Under the pieces are notes generated by a model. The model had not been told where the DNA came from. It saw only the letters and a program-made list of their open reading frames with translations, and ran no database searches. Source: VXMO01 sp034422835 (lineage in GTDB: Bacteria > Chloroflexota > Dehalococcoidia > UBA6926). From it: a DNA stretch of 64,000 bases. Made by a program: the position numbers and the translations under genes. This document shows, one piece after another, positions 24,867-34,098 of this stretch (position 1 is the stretch's first letter; each line of letters opens with the position of its first letter). Where the stretch lies: positions 1 through 64,000 of the forward strand of contig DAOUJJ010000006.1 in assembly GCA_034422835.1 (NCBI GenBank). The letters are read 5' to 3'.

Positions 24867-25667
24867 TTACCTAACCTGCACTTCCGGGTTCCGCCACGCC
24901 ACCGCCTCCCACAATCGTCGCGACTTCTCTCCTTCCCCCTGCTTCGTAGGGTCGATGACAAGCCTGCCTGAACGCGTATAGGAGCCGATGGTCTGCAGTT
25001 CGCTGCGGTTGGGATTCCATGTCCACGGGCGGCCGCGAGCATCACGAAGCGTTGATTCAGCCAATTCGCGGTCAAACGGCACGGCGATGGGCAGCCGCAG
25101 CGAGGCGTCAGGATCGCCCTTCCAGACCCAGAACGTATCCAGCGCCCGTGCGTGATACGCCGCGCGTCGTATATGCGCGTTCGCGCCAAAGACGGTGAAA
25201 TCGCGTCCCGTCGGATACGTCTCCACGTCACGCAGGACATCGACCACACGAAAGAACGCGATCAGGTAGAAGCCCGGCGGCCCGACGAATCGATCTTCGC
25301 CGTCATGCCCAACAAGCCGTGCCAGGAAGAATATGTAGTCGCCGGAGCCGCACGACTTCAGTCCCGCGCCGCGCCCCGTCCTCTGTGGATCGTCTCCATA
25401 CGTGAACGTCCGGAACTCCGGATCGTCGTGCAGGCGGTCATTCCACCGCGACACCGGAGCATAATCCGCAAGAGTCTTGTCCGGATCGTTGTATGCGCCG
25501 AGCTTGGGGTAGGCGGGCAGGGTGGGCGACCACAGCCGGCGTTCCTCAGGTATCGGCAGAAACTCAAACGTGCCGTCGGGAAAGATCGGACTGCGGAGCG
25601 CCCCATGCGAGGCGTTCACTCCCACGTTGACCATGAAGATTCGCGCGTTGGGATCGATGGTGACCAA
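24867..25667 (-). CDS. Nmad3-like putative nucleotide-modification-associated protein
   Basis: 266 residues. The beginning (FMVNVGVNASHGALRSPIFPDGTFEFLPIPEE) and the block LKSCGSGDYIFFLARL resemble the putative nucleotide modification associated domain 3 (Nmad3), a family found near modified-base and queuosine-type genes and mobile elements. Its biochemical role is not known. Convergent with the antitoxin gene (5 bases apart) and divergent from queG at 25736. The start could also be Met12 of the listed reading (MVNVGVNASHG). Assignment is from the motif pattern only. Confidence 0.5.
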   Translation of the reverse strand: MVTIDPNARIFMVNVGVNASHGALRSPIFPDGTFEFLPIPEERRLWSPTLPAYPKLGAYNDPDKTLADYAPVSRWNDRLHDDPEFRTFTYGDDPQRTGRGAGLKSCGSGDYIFFLARLVGHDGEDRFVGPPGFYLIAFFRVVDVLRDVETYPTGRDFTVFGANAHIRRAAYHARALDTFWVWKGDPDASLRLPIAVPFDRELAESTLRDARGRPWTWNPNRSELQTIGSYTRSGRLVIDPTKQGEGEKSRRLWEAVAWRNPEVQVR

Positions 25668-25735
25668 TGCGTGCTCCGGTCAGAGGTTGCGCGGCGGCGC
25701 GGCGGAAGATGAGTGGATTCGTGCAACAATCACGT

Positions 25736-26911
25736 ATGAATCGTAGCAGTGATCCCGAAACCCTGGCGCAGGCCGTCAAGAACGCCGCCGTGCAGGCGGG
25801 CTTTGACGTGGTCGGCATTGCATCCGCAGATGTGTTCCGCGAGCGCGGAGAGGCAACAAAAGAGCGTGTCTCAGAAGGCTTTATGGACGGTCTGCCGTGG
25901 TTCACGGAGCAGCGCGTCGAACGCGGCATGGATCCGGCCAACATGCTGCCCAACGCCCGTTCCATCATCTCCCTCGCGCTCAGCCATCACCATGAGGACA
26001 TCGCCGAGGCGAGTGACACGCTGCCGCGCGGGCGCATTGCCCGCTACGCGTGGGGCGAGGACTATCACCGCGTCTTTGCCCGCAAGGTCCGCGCATTCAT
26101 CGAGTCGCTGCCGGAGATCACCGGCGTGGAGGACATCGGCACGCGCTGGTACACGGACACGGGGCCGATGCTCGATCGCGCCGTGGCTGAAAGGGCGGGC
26201 GTCGGGTGGTTCGGCAAGAACACTAACATCCTGACATCGCAGGGCTCCTGGATGCTGCTGGCGCAGATCATCACAACGCTTGACCTTGCGCCGGATGAGC
26301 CGCTCAAGAAGACGTGCGGCGCGTGCAATATCTGCGTCGATGCCTGCCCAACCGGCGCAATCATCGCGCCCTACGTGCTGGACAACCGCAAGTGCATCTC
26401 CTATCTGACCATCGAGAATCGCGGCCCGATACCGCGCGAACTGCGCCCCCTCATCAGCGACTGGATATTCGGCTGCGATATCTGCCAGGACGTGTGCCCA
26501 GTCAACCGCAAGGCGCAGGTCGGAAAGGCCTATACGGAACTGACGCGAGACGCGGAGAATCGCGCGCGCCCGGAACTCGTCGAACTGCTTGAACTGGATG
26601 ACGACCGTTTCCGCGAGCGATTCCGGCAGAGCGCCGTCCTGCGCGCCAAACCGGAGGGCATGCGCCGCAACGTGTGCATCGCCCTCGGCAACATTGCGGA
26701 CCCGTCGACGGTGCCCCCACTCGCCCGCGTCCTGCGAGAAGACTCTTCCCCCATCGTCCGCGGCCACGCCGCCTGGGCGCTGGGGCGTATCGCCACCAAG
26801 GATGCTGTGGCGGCGCTAAGAGACGCCCTCGGCAATGAGCAGGATGAGACTGCGTTGGAGGAGATCAGGGCAGCCTTGCGTAGTGACAGAATTGTAGGTA
26901 CACTATTGTAG
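25736..26911 (+). CDS. queG: Epoxyqueuosine reductase with C-terminal HEAT-like repeats
   Basis: 391 residues from ATG 25736. QueG is a cobalamin and [4Fe-4S] enzyme that reduces epoxyqueuosine to queuosine in the tRNA wobble position. The two ferredoxin-like cluster motifs are CGACNICVDACPTGA and CDICQDVCPVN. The N-terminal DUF1730 part includes LPWFTEQRVERGMDPANMLP and DTGPMLDRAVAERAGVGWFGKNTN. The last 80 residues (VCIALGNIADPSTVPPLARVL) are HEAT/PBS-lyase repeats, found in the longer QueG type. An in-frame ATG 23 codons upstream lies in the spacer from the divergent gene and is not favoured. Confidence 0.92.
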   Translation: MNRSSDPETLAQAVKNAAVQAGFDVVGIASADVFRERGEATKERVSEGFMDGLPWFTEQRVERGMDPANMLPNARSIISLALSHHHEDIAEASDTLPRGRIARYAWGEDYHRVFARKVRAFIESLPEITGVEDIGTRWYTDTGPMLDRAVAERAGVGWFGKNTNILTSQGSWMLLAQIITTLDLAPDEPLKKTCGACNICVDACPTGAIIAPYVLDNRKCISYLTIENRGPIPRELRPLISDWIFGCDICQDVCPVNRKAQVGKAYTELTRDAENRARPELVELLELDDDRFRERFRQSAVLRAKPEGMRRNVCIALGNIADPSTVPPLARVLREDSSPIVRGHAAWALGRIATKDAVAALRDALGNEQDETALEEIRAALRSDRIVGTLL

Positions 26912-26917
26912 TGACGC

Positions 26918-27220
26918 ATGGAAGAGAACGTTGAATGGCGATGGGACGCGGACAAGGACGAGGAGAACCGGCGTAAACATAGACTGGACTTCGCCACCGC
27001 TCGACTTGTCTTCGACGACCCATTGGCAGTAATCGCGGAGGATCCGCATCCGTACGAACGCAGATGGCGAACAATGGGTATGGTGGATCGACTTCTGATA
27101 GTAGTTGTGCATACTTGGCCTGAGCTTGAGCAGAGGACTGAGACGCTTGTTGGGCGTGTAATCAGTGCTCGAAAAGCCACCGCGTATGAAAGGAGGAACT
27201 ATGAAGCGGGACTACGATGA
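26918..27220 (+). CDS. brnT: BrnT-family toxin
   Basis: 100 residues. The pattern WDADKDEENRRKHRLDFATARLVFDDPLAV, followed by RWRTMGMVDRLLIVVVHTW and RVISARKATAYERRNYE, is that of BrnT (DUF497), a RelE-fold ribonuclease toxin. It starts 6 bases after queG and overlaps its antitoxin gene by 20 bases, as is common for brnTA. Confidence 0.9.
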   Translation: MEENVEWRWDADKDEENRRKHRLDFATARLVFDDPLAVIAEDPHPYERRWRTMGMVDRLLIVVVHTWPELEQRTETLVGRVISARKATAYERRNYEAGLR

Positions 27221-27494
27221 TTTGCCTGAGTCTGTGCGGGAAACACTTCAGGCTCTTCAAGACATGCCTGACAGTGAGATTGACTTGAGCGACATCCCCG
27301 AGGTCACAGACTTTTCTAACGCGCTGCGCGGTGTGTTCTATCGGCCCGTGAAGAAGCAAGTGACGTTGCGCCTGGACTCCACCATCATCGCGTGGTTCAA
27401 GCTCAAGAGCAACGGCCGCGGATACCAGACCCTCATCAACAACGCCCTGCAAGAGTACATCCGGCAACAGGAGCATAAAGGGCAGTCAGACTAG
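27201..27494 (+). CDS. brnA: BrnA-family antitoxin
   Basis: 97 residues. The acidic N-terminus (DYDDLPESVRETLQALQD) is followed by the ribbon-helix-helix-like end of BrnA: KKQVTLRLDSTIIAWFKLKSNGRGYQTLINNALQEYI. BrnA binds BrnT and the operon promoter. ATG at 27201 has AAGGAGG 4 bases upstream and lies within the brnT 3' end. Confidence 0.9.
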   Translation: MKRDYDDLPESVRETLQALQDMPDSEIDLSDIPEVTDFSNALRGVFYRPVKKQVTLRLDSTIIAWFKLKSNGRGYQTLINNALQEYIRQQEHKGQSD

Positions 27495-27511
27495 GGTGGA
27501 GGCAGCCGCCC

Positions 27512-29077
27512 CTAGGTGTCCGTATACAACTCCCCGCCCGGCCTGAAGGATGCATAGCCAAACCAGAACGCGACGTGGCCAGAGACGCGGGCGGCCAATT
27601 CTCCGTTCGGCCCGCTCAGCCCCTCCGGCGTCACACGCCACCTACCGCCGTCTCCATCGATCAGCCCGCCGTCCGACGCACGTTCGAACGTGCGATTCTC
27701 TCGCAGGAACGCCTGCACTCCTCCACCCTCGTCTGTGACGACCACGATGGGAACCTCGCTCACTGCGTCGTTCAGGACGGCCGCCGCTCCCAGCTCCTCA
27801 AGTGTTTCCAGCGGATACGCCTTTGCCTCCCCGCTGTCCAGGATCGTCACAAAGACCTGGTCCTTTGGCCGCAGGCTCAGATTGTTTGCGCCGGGACCTC
27901 CCGGGAACATCAGGCTGGGACTGGAGAAATAGTCATAGTAGGCCGCGCCGGGCGTGCCGGGCTTCTCGTACGGCCGCTCATGACCGGTATCGAGCGACAG
28001 CACCGTCGTGCCGGGATGCTGCCTGTTCCACTCCCCCCACGTCGTCAGCGTCACCGGCAGGATCGGCAGTTCGATATCCTCACCGACCAGCTCCCCAACA
28101 ACGGGGATTCCTGTGAACTGGTTCCAGAGGCTCTTGGTGTCGGCGTCATACATGAGCTTGTTTGATCGATACAGTAGGCCGGAAGAGCCGAATACATAAG
28201 GCTCCTGTCCATCGCGCCGCGTGTCGTACAGGATGCCGGAGCCGCACAGCGTGCAGTACGCCAGCGCGAACGGCTGCCCGCCCACCACGTCGTTCGTCAT
28301 CTCGTGCCAGTTCATGATCCGAAGCGGGTAGGCGCGCGCTTCCCCATTCAGGAATACGCCGAAAACCTGCTCATCCGCCTCTAGGTAGCGCGCCTCATGG
28401 GCCCGAATGACGGCGGGGTTGTCCAGCGACGGGATGCCGTCCACAACCACCCCGCCCCACACGATCTCTTCCAATCGAATAGTGTGCGCAACTCCGTCCT
28501 CTGGCAAAAATTCGCGGAACCGCTCATCCAGCGTGCTGAGCACCTCGCCTTTCCACCAGGGATAGACCGACGGCGGCGCATCATACTCCGGGTGATCTCC
28601 CACCCATTGGAGCCATGGGAAACCGTCCTGCGCGAAGATATCCTCCCCCGTCAGGTCGCGAAGCGTATCAAGAAGATGTGTCCTGTAGATCTGCCCATAG
28701 GGGAACACGTTCAACATATCGACCAGGAACGGCGCGTTATGCGGGTCCCTCGTCAGGCGGATCAGGTCAACGCCCGGCGCAAGAAAGTCCGTCATCGACG
28801 CTCCCGTCGAGATATCCGGCCGCGCATGCAGAGCGTTCGTCAGCGACTCCCGCAGCTGCTCCGTACTGAGCGTCGCAACAGTGTTGAACGTTGGCCGTGG
28901 CGTTGGGAGCGCTGTGGTCTCAGTCGCCGCAGTCGGCGACGATACCGAGAACGGCGCGCCTTCCGGACGCTCCGGCATGTCCGTGGGAACCGGCGTTGTC
29001 CGCTCGCCGCACGCCCCCGCCAGAACCGCCGTCGCCGTCAACAGCAGAATGCCCATCAAAGGCAGGAGCCGAGTCAT
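27512..29077 (-). CDS. DUF3179 lipoprotein (cysteine form)
   Basis: 521 residues. Lipoprotein signal MGILLLTATAVLAGAC, Pro/Thr-rich linker, then an N-terminal domain and the DUF3179 domain: VFGVFLNGEARAYPLRIMNWHEMTNDVVGGQ, then LAYCTLCGSGILYDTRRDG with Cys275 and Cys278, then FGSSGLLYRSNKLMYDADT. This is the Cys-containing equivalent of the gene at 5409-6689, where the first of these two Cys is a TGA. I see no comparable hairpin after its Cys codon. It should sit on the outer face of the membrane; function of the family is not established. Convergent with brnA (17 bases). Confidence 0.88.
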   Translation of the reverse strand: MTRLLPLMGILLLTATAVLAGACGERTTPVPTDMPERPEGAPFSVSSPTAATETTALPTPRPTFNTVATLSTEQLRESLTNALHARPDISTGASMTDFLAPGVDLIRLTRDPHNAPFLVDMLNVFPYGQIYRTHLLDTLRDLTGEDIFAQDGFPWLQWVGDHPEYDAPPSVYPWWKGEVLSTLDERFREFLPEDGVAHTIRLEEIVWGGVVVDGIPSLDNPAVIRAHEARYLEADEQVFGVFLNGEARAYPLRIMNWHEMTNDVVGGQPFALAYCTLCGSGILYDTRRDGQEPYVFGSSGLLYRSNKLMYDADTKSLWNQFTGIPVVGELVGEDIELPILPVTLTTWGEWNRQHPGTTVLSLDTGHERPYEKPGTPGAAYYDYFSSPSLMFPGGPGANNLSLRPKDQVFVTILDSGEAKAYPLETLEELGAAAVLNDAVSEVPIVVVTDEGGGVQAFLRENRTFERASDGGLIDGDGGRWRVTPEGLSGPNGELAARVSGHVAFWFGYASFRPGGELYTDT

Positions 29078-29165
29078 ACTCGGCCCGCTTTGTCTTGACC
29101 GCTTTCAAGCTGCCCGCGTATCATCGTCATGCGCAATTCGCCGCTACAGAAGCAATTGACGTTCA

Positions 29166-29438
29166 ATGAGGTTTGCACGGGTGAATTATCTCTACGCAAT
29201 GTACCTTTTCTTCATTCCGAGCCTTGAGGCCAAGCTTCGGCTGCTCGCCGCTGACGTGAGCATCCTGGTTGGCACAATGGTTGCTACCATTCTAATCCGA
29301 CATTACATGTTCAGTTCACTTGAGGCCGGCGCGGACACGGTGACGGGGTTCCTTGTGGGATTCACCGCCGTCGTCGCATTCAACTCCATCGTCTATTTCG
29401 GCTCGCTGGCAGCGCCGGAGCCTGAGTCTGAGTCGTAG
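29166..29438 (+). CDS. Small membrane protein of unknown function
   Basis: 90 residues with two predicted membrane segments (about 27-50, ADVSILVGTMVATILIRHY, and 58-78, FLVGFTAVVAFNSIVYFG) and an acidic tail PEPESES. No family recognised and no clear ribosome-binding site before the ATG at 29166; Met12 is an alternative start. It lies alone between the divergent DUF3179 gene and the quinone oxidoreductase gene. Confidence 0.4.
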   Translation: MRFARVNYLYAMYLFFIPSLEAKLRLLAADVSILVGTMVATILIRHYMFSSLEAGADTVTGFLVGFTAVVAFNSIVYFGSLAAPEPESES

Positions 29439-29519
29439 CCGTAGCGCGGGCCGGTGGGCCTGCCGCTCATAGAGCGCTGCGTCACTGTGCCGAGTCGGAA
29501 TCACCGAGGGAGTTGAGAT

Positions 29520-30470
29520 ATGCGCGGGGTTGGGGTGATTGAGTTCGGAGGGCCGGAGGCCTTGCAGGTCGTTGACCTACCGGAAACACACGCCGGGACC
29601 GGCGAGGTCCGTATCCGCGTCCACGCCGCCGCCGTAAACCCCACTGACACCGGGCTGCGCAACGGCTCGCGCGCGGCCATGCTGGCAGACGTTCCTCCGC
29701 CCTACGTTCCCGGTATGGATCTTGCCGGCGTCATCGACGAGGTGGGGCCGTCAACCGACACAGACCTCGCCGTGGGCGACGCTGTGATGGCGATGGTCGT
29801 CCCGAATGCCACCCACGGCGCGTACCGTGAGAGCATCGTGCTCGCAGCGGACTCCGTCGTCCGCGCTCCGGCCGGAGCGACACACGTCGAGGCATGCACG
29901 CTGCCGATGAACGGCCTTACCGCGCGCCAATCGCTTGACCAACTCGCCCTCCGCCCGGGCCAGACTATTGCGGTTACCGGCGCGGCGGGCTGCTACGGTG
30001 GCTACGTCGTCCAACTCGCGAAGGCAGAGGGTTTGCGCGTCATCGCTGATGCTTCTGAAGCGGACGAACAACTCGTCGCCGCTCTCGGCGCCGATGTGGT
30101 TGTGCGGCGCGGCGACGATGTCGCCGAGCGCATCCGTGAGGCCGCCCCGGACGGCGTCGACGGCCTTGCGGACGGTTCAGTACAGGCCGAGTTGGTGGTG
30201 GCAGCTGTTCGAGACGGCGGCGGGTTCGCATCCGTGCGTGGCTGGCGCGGCACGGGCGAGCGCGGCATCGTTTTCCACCGCACGATGGTGCCGAACTACG
30301 ACCATCGCGCTGACCTCCTTGGACAACTGCGTGAGCAAGCCGAAAACGGCACGGTCACACTTCGTGTAGCCGCCACGTACCCACCGGAGGAGGCCGCTGC
30401 TGCGCATGCGCGGCTTGAGGCCGGTGGCACACGCGGGCGTTGCGTAATCGTGTTCCCGGAACAACCGTGA
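29520..30470 (+). CDS. Zinc-independent quinone oxidoreductase (MDR superfamily)
   Basis: 316 residues of the medium-chain dehydrogenase/reductase fold. N-terminal segment GPEALQVVDLPETHAGTGEVRIRVHAAAVNPTD is the NADPH:quinone reductase signature, with PGMDLAGVIDEVG next. The Rossmann fold binds NADPH through ITVTGAAGCYGGYVVQLAK-type sequence (AVTGAAGCYGGYVVQLA). Catalytic zinc ligands of alcohol dehydrogenases are absent. It likely reduces quinones or activated double bonds with NADPH. GGGAG lies 8 bases before the ATG. Confidence 0.85.
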   Translation: MRGVGVIEFGGPEALQVVDLPETHAGTGEVRIRVHAAAVNPTDTGLRNGSRAAMLADVPPPYVPGMDLAGVIDEVGPSTDTDLAVGDAVMAMVVPNATHGAYRESIVLAADSVVRAPAGATHVEACTLPMNGLTARQSLDQLALRPGQTIAVTGAAGCYGGYVVQLAKAEGLRVIADASEADEQLVAALGADVVVRRGDDVAERIREAAPDGVDGLADGSVQAELVVAAVRDGGGFASVRGWRGTGERGIVFHRTMVPNYDHRADLLGQLREQAENGTVTLRVAATYPPEEAAAAHARLEAGGTRGRCVIVFPEQP

Positions 30471-30532
30471 CGACTACCGGACAGATCGCGCTGCCATAAT
30501 AGGCGTCAGGAATCCTTGGGAGGCCTGTGAAC

Positions 30533-31942
30533 ATGAACCAGGCGGCGCGGTCGGGCGGAGCGATGTCCCCTCGCGGAGCATACGATTCCTCCGGCCACAG
30601 CCTAGCCATCTTCACGGCTCTTTATGAGCTGACCATGTCGCAGGCATGGTGGCAAAGCGGCAACGCTCACGACGCCACCTTCAGCCTCTTCATCAGGCGC
30701 TTCCCGCCCAACCGGTCCTACTTCGTCCTCGCGGGCGTCCACGACATCCTAGACTACCTGGCCGATTTCCGATTCACCGATGCGGACATCGCCTATCTCG
30801 GTTCACTCGGCCGCTTTGACGGCGGCTTCCTGGAATTCCTGGCGGATCTGCGATTCACCGGCAGCGTCCGCGCCATGCGCGAGGGCGAGATCTTCTTCGC
30901 CGATGAGCCCGTCATGGAAATCTCCGGGCCCGTCATCGAGTGCCAGATACTTGAGAACTACGTCATCAACCGCATCAGCTTGCAGACGATGCTCGCCACC
31001 AAGGCCGCCCGCGTCATGCACGCCGCCCGCGGCCGGCCGGTGACGTACTACGGTTCCCGCCGCGCTCCGGGCGTTGATGCCGCGGGGCAGATGGCGCGCG
31101 TCGGCTCCATGACCGGCTTTGCGGGCACTGGCAACGTCCTCGCCGCCGCCCAGCACGGCATCACCCCCATGGGCACCATGGCCCACTCATTCGTTGGGTC
31201 CTTCCCAACGGAACTCGATGCCTTTCGCGCCTTTGCTCGCTCCTTCCCGGACGCCTCCACTTTCCTCATCGACACGTATGACCCCATCGAGGGCGCGCGC
31301 AACGCCATCACCGTCGCCTTGGAGATGAAAGAGGCGGGCCATCGTCTCGGCGCGGTGCGGCTGGACAGCGGCGACCTGCTCAACCTCTCACGCCGTGTGC
31401 GCGCGATGCTGGACGGGGCAGGCCTGGAAGAAGTGGACATCGTCGCGAGCGGCGAACTGGATGAGTTCGTCATCGACAGCCTGCTGCGAGACGGCGCTCC
31501 CATCGCCGGTTTCGGCGTCGGCACGCGCATTGGCTCCTCAGCCGACGCCCCCTGGACGGACTCCGTCTACAAGCTCGTCGAGTACGCCGGTGAGCCCGTT
31601 CTAAAGCTCAGCGTCGGCAAAGAGACGCTCCCGGGACGCAAGCAGATCTACCGCTACGAGAACGAAAACGACGGCTACCTGCGTGATGTGATTGCTATGG
31701 CGGATGAATCGCCGCCGGACGGCGCGGCCTCTCTGCTGGAAGACGTCATGCAGGACGGCCGCGCCCTGCGGCCCCACCCGGCACTCGAAGACTCCCGCGA
31801 ACTGTTCAAACGTGGATTCGCCGCCCTGCCCGAGGACGTCAAGGCCCTCACCGGCGCGGCAACGTATCCGGTGGAAATCTCCTCGGCTCTGGCGGAACTC
31901 CAGCAGGATATCGCCACTGAACTCTCCACGCGTGGTATGTAG
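30533..31942 (+). CDS. pncB: Nicotinate phosphoribosyltransferase
   Basis: 469 residues. The sequence has the NAPRTase pattern: AIFTALYELTMSQAWWQSG at the N-terminus, AVFSLFIRRFPPNR-type FSLFIRRFPPNRSYF, then FEISGPVIECQILENYVIN-like MEISGPVIECQILENYV, and HGITPMGTMAHSFVGSF with the active-site His region, and AVRLDSGDLLNLSRRVR for phosphate binding. It converts nicotinate, PRPP and ATP into nicotinate mononucleotide for NAD salvage. ATG at 30533 is preferred to a GTG at 30527 because GGGAGG then lies 9 bases upstream. A CATAAT box lies at about 30495. Confidence 0.92.
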   Translation: MNQAARSGGAMSPRGAYDSSGHSLAIFTALYELTMSQAWWQSGNAHDATFSLFIRRFPPNRSYFVLAGVHDILDYLADFRFTDADIAYLGSLGRFDGGFLEFLADLRFTGSVRAMREGEIFFADEPVMEISGPVIECQILENYVINRISLQTMLATKAARVMHAARGRPVTYYGSRRAPGVDAAGQMARVGSMTGFAGTGNVLAAAQHGITPMGTMAHSFVGSFPTELDAFRAFARSFPDASTFLIDTYDPIEGARNAITVALEMKEAGHRLGAVRLDSGDLLNLSRRVRAMLDGAGLEEVDIVASGELDEFVIDSLLRDGAPIAGFGVGTRIGSSADAPWTDSVYKLVEYAGEPVLKLSVGKETLPGRKQIYRYENENDGYLRDVIAMADESPPDGAASLLEDVMQDGRALRPHPALEDSRELFKRGFAALPEDVKALTGAATYPVEISSALAELQQDIATELSTRGM

Positions 31943-31951
31943 GGGTGGTTC

Positions 31952-32785
31952 ATGCAATCAACCCCATCGCCCCCTTGCCCATCATGCGGGATCCAGACCG
32001 AGAGTCAGTGGCTTTTCTGCGCCTCTTGCGGCGCCAGTTTGCGCGTCATCTGTCCATCGTGTCAGCACTCAAACCTCTCCGGGGCATCATTCTGCGTCAT
32101 GTGCGGCGCGGGTCTTGCGACAAGTGCGCAAGAGGAGCAGAACACAAGCGGGCGGATAGTTCCCGCGTATGAGCAAGAAGGTGAAAGGTTGGCGGAGGCA
32201 GATGCCCCCGAAGTATCACACGGGGTATTACCATCTTCTTTGCCCACAAATAGAATGTGTCCACGCTGCCATCATTACAACGAACCGGAAACCAGATTCT
32301 GTGTCAGTTGCGGCCTGCCTTTCGAGGGTGAGAATGCTCCCCGATTCTTGAGCACAGACCCCTCAATTGGGCCCACGGGTACGCCATATCAGGGGTTTTG
32401 GATCAGGGTGGTGGCGGTCATCATTGATGGCATTGTGCTGTACGTCGGGTTCTTTATCATCCTCGCTCTTATCGGAGAACTTGACGCTTACCTCGCGATA
32501 GATGGCTGGAGTACTTACGATACCGTAAATCTCCTAGGAGTTATTCTGTACGACACGATTCTGGTTGGCGCGTTCGGCGCTACAGTGGGCAAAGCGGTGG
32601 TCGGCATCAAGATTGTTCAGCAGGACGGTCAACGCGTGGGCTACGGCCGTGCCTTGGGGCGCTATCTCGCGACATACATTTCAATGCTTGTTCTTTTTAT
32701 TGGCTTTCTCATGGTCGCGTTCAGTCAAGACAAGCGCGGCCTACACGATCTGATAGCGGGCACTGTAGTCGTTCGCAGAAACTGA
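31952..32785 (+). CDS. RDD-family membrane protein with N-terminal zinc ribbons
   Basis: 277 residues. The first 125 carry three to four zinc-ribbon pairs: CPSCGIQTESQWLFCASCG, CPSCQHSNLSGASFCVMCG, and CPRCHHYNEPETRFCVSCG. The second half is an RDD domain with three membrane segments, starting GFWIRVVAVIIDGIVLYVGF (the R and D of the name) and with GATVGKAVVGIKIV in the middle. RDD proteins are small membrane proteins, some linked to cation transport. It begins 9 bases after pncB and is followed after 4 bases by the PrsW-like gene, so the three may be one unit. Confidence 0.85.
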   Translation: MQSTPSPPCPSCGIQTESQWLFCASCGASLRVICPSCQHSNLSGASFCVMCGAGLATSAQEEQNTSGRIVPAYEQEGERLAEADAPEVSHGVLPSSLPTNRMCPRCHHYNEPETRFCVSCGLPFEGENAPRFLSTDPSIGPTGTPYQGFWIRVVAVIIDGIVLYVGFFIILALIGELDAYLAIDGWSTYDTVNLLGVILYDTILVGAFGATVGKAVVGIKIVQQDGQRVGYGRALGRYLATYISMLVLFIGFLMVAFSQDKRGLHDLIAGTVVVRRN

Positions 32786-32789
32786 GCGC

Positions 32790-33644
32790 GTGGACTGGCT
32801 CACACTCCCACTCATCGCCTTTGCACCCGGTCTCTTCTGGTTATGGTTCTATACCCGGCTGAGCCGTTACCATCCCGCACCACGCAGACTAATTGCCTGG
32901 AGCTTTGTGCTGGGGATGGTCTCAACGATTCCCGTCGGCATCATTTACGCCATCATTGGGCTTGAGGAGTGGTATGAACCCGGCGCTCCGCTCACGCTTA
33001 CAGCCGCGGTCATGTTCGGCATCGTCGGGCCGGTGGAGGAGACATGCAAGTTTCTGGCCGTGCGGTGGTTTGCCTATCGCTCGCAGTGGTTCGACCAACC
33101 AATGGACGGTCTGGTCTTTGCCGCGGCTGCCAGCCTGGGGTTCGCCTCTCTTGAGAACCTTGGCTACGTTCTCCTCTATGGTCCATGGGTGATGATCGTT
33201 CGCGCCCCTTTGTCAACAGTAGGTCACCTCGTATTCGGCAGCCTCTGGGGACATGCGCTGGGCCTTAGGCATGAAGGAGGCAGCGCGGGGCTTATTTGGC
33301 GCGGCTTACTCCTCGCAGCTCTCCTGCATGGTTTCTATAACGTGTCCACTGACCTACCGATCGGATTGTTGTGGGCTGCGCTGATTATTCTGGTTGGTGG
33401 AATTATGGCCTACAAGCAGTTCAAGCGGATAGAGAGTGGTTCGCCGTTCCGCTATCGGCGCAACGTGCCTCTGGTCGTTTGTGTGGCTTGCTCAACACCT
33501 ACACGTGTATCAAATAGCTTTTGCCATGAATGCGGCTTCAGGGTCATAGTCGATTCCGCTTCGACAATCGTCTGCGGAAATTGTCGCCGGGCGGGGCCAC
33601 GTACCGCTTACTGCGGCGGCTGCGGAGACCGTCTGCTGTATTGA
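32790..33644 (+). CDS. PrsW-family intramembrane protease with C-terminal zinc ribbons
   Basis: 284 residues with about 7-8 membrane segments. PrsW motifs are present: GPVEETCKFLAVRWF (the EExxK motif), MDGLVFAAAASLGFASLENLGY (E-N motif), LSTVGHLVFGSLWGHALG, and LLHGFYN. PrsW is a glutamic-type membrane protease that cleaves anti-sigma factors or other membrane proteins. The last 60 residues add two zinc ribbons (CVACSTPTRVSNSFCHECG, CGNCRRAGPRTAYCGGCG) not part of the classical PrsW. GTG start at 32790. The neighbouring RDD protein has the same kind of ribbons at its other end, so the two may work on a common target. Confidence 0.85.
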   Translation: MDWLTLPLIAFAPGLFWLWFYTRLSRYHPAPRRLIAWSFVLGMVSTIPVGIIYAIIGLEEWYEPGAPLTLTAAVMFGIVGPVEETCKFLAVRWFAYRSQWFDQPMDGLVFAAAASLGFASLENLGYVLLYGPWVMIVRAPLSTVGHLVFGSLWGHALGLRHEGGSAGLIWRGLLLAALLHGFYNVSTDLPIGLLWAALIILVGGIMAYKQFKRIESGSPFRYRRNVPLVVCVACSTPTRVSNSFCHECGFRVIVDSASTIVCGNCRRAGPRTAYCGGCGDRLLY

Positions 33645-33712
33645 AGATGTGCGGCAGGATATACTGTCGGTTCAGTGGAAGCACATTGTCGCGCCGCTTT
33701 GAGTGAGGCTGT

Positions 33713-34069
33713 ATGGGCACCTTTGACGTTGAGTTTCGTATCGCGAGGGCCGAAGGCATGGATCAGCGAACACTCGAGGGCATGGTCGATACCGGATCGA
33801 CGTACTCATCGATAGCCGGCTCAACGCTTCGCGACTTGGGGATTCTGCCGACTGACAGCGAGCGTTTCGAGCTCGCCGATGGAAGCATCATCACGCGCGA
33901 CATCACCGAGGCGCGTATCTACATCAACGGGCGCGCTGCGTGGACCATCATCGCTTTTGGAGATGAGGGAACAGAACCGATCCTCGGCGCCCATGCCCTT
34001 GAAAGCTTGCGGCTTATCGCAGACCCTGTGAATGGGAGAGTTGCACCCGTCGACCGCCTGCGCCTTTGA
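33713..34069 (+). CDS. Retropepsin-like (clan AA) aspartic protease
   Basis: 118 residues, about one monomer of a retropepsin fold. The catalytic triad D-T-G is in LEGMVDTGSTYSSIAGSTLRDLG; the second signature is EPILGAHALESLRLIADP with the ILG before a helix. Such single-domain proteases act as dimers. The substrate is unknown. No signal peptide, so cytoplasmic. It is convergent with the alternative complex III operon that ends at 34099. Confidence 0.85.
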   Translation: MGTFDVEFRIARAEGMDQRTLEGMVDTGSTYSSIAGSTLRDLGILPTDSERFELADGSIITRDITEARIYINGRAAWTIIAFGDEGTEPILGAHALESLRLIADPVNGRVAPVDRLRL

Positions 34070-34098
34070 CACCAGCGGGGTCTCCCCCAAGTGAGTTG

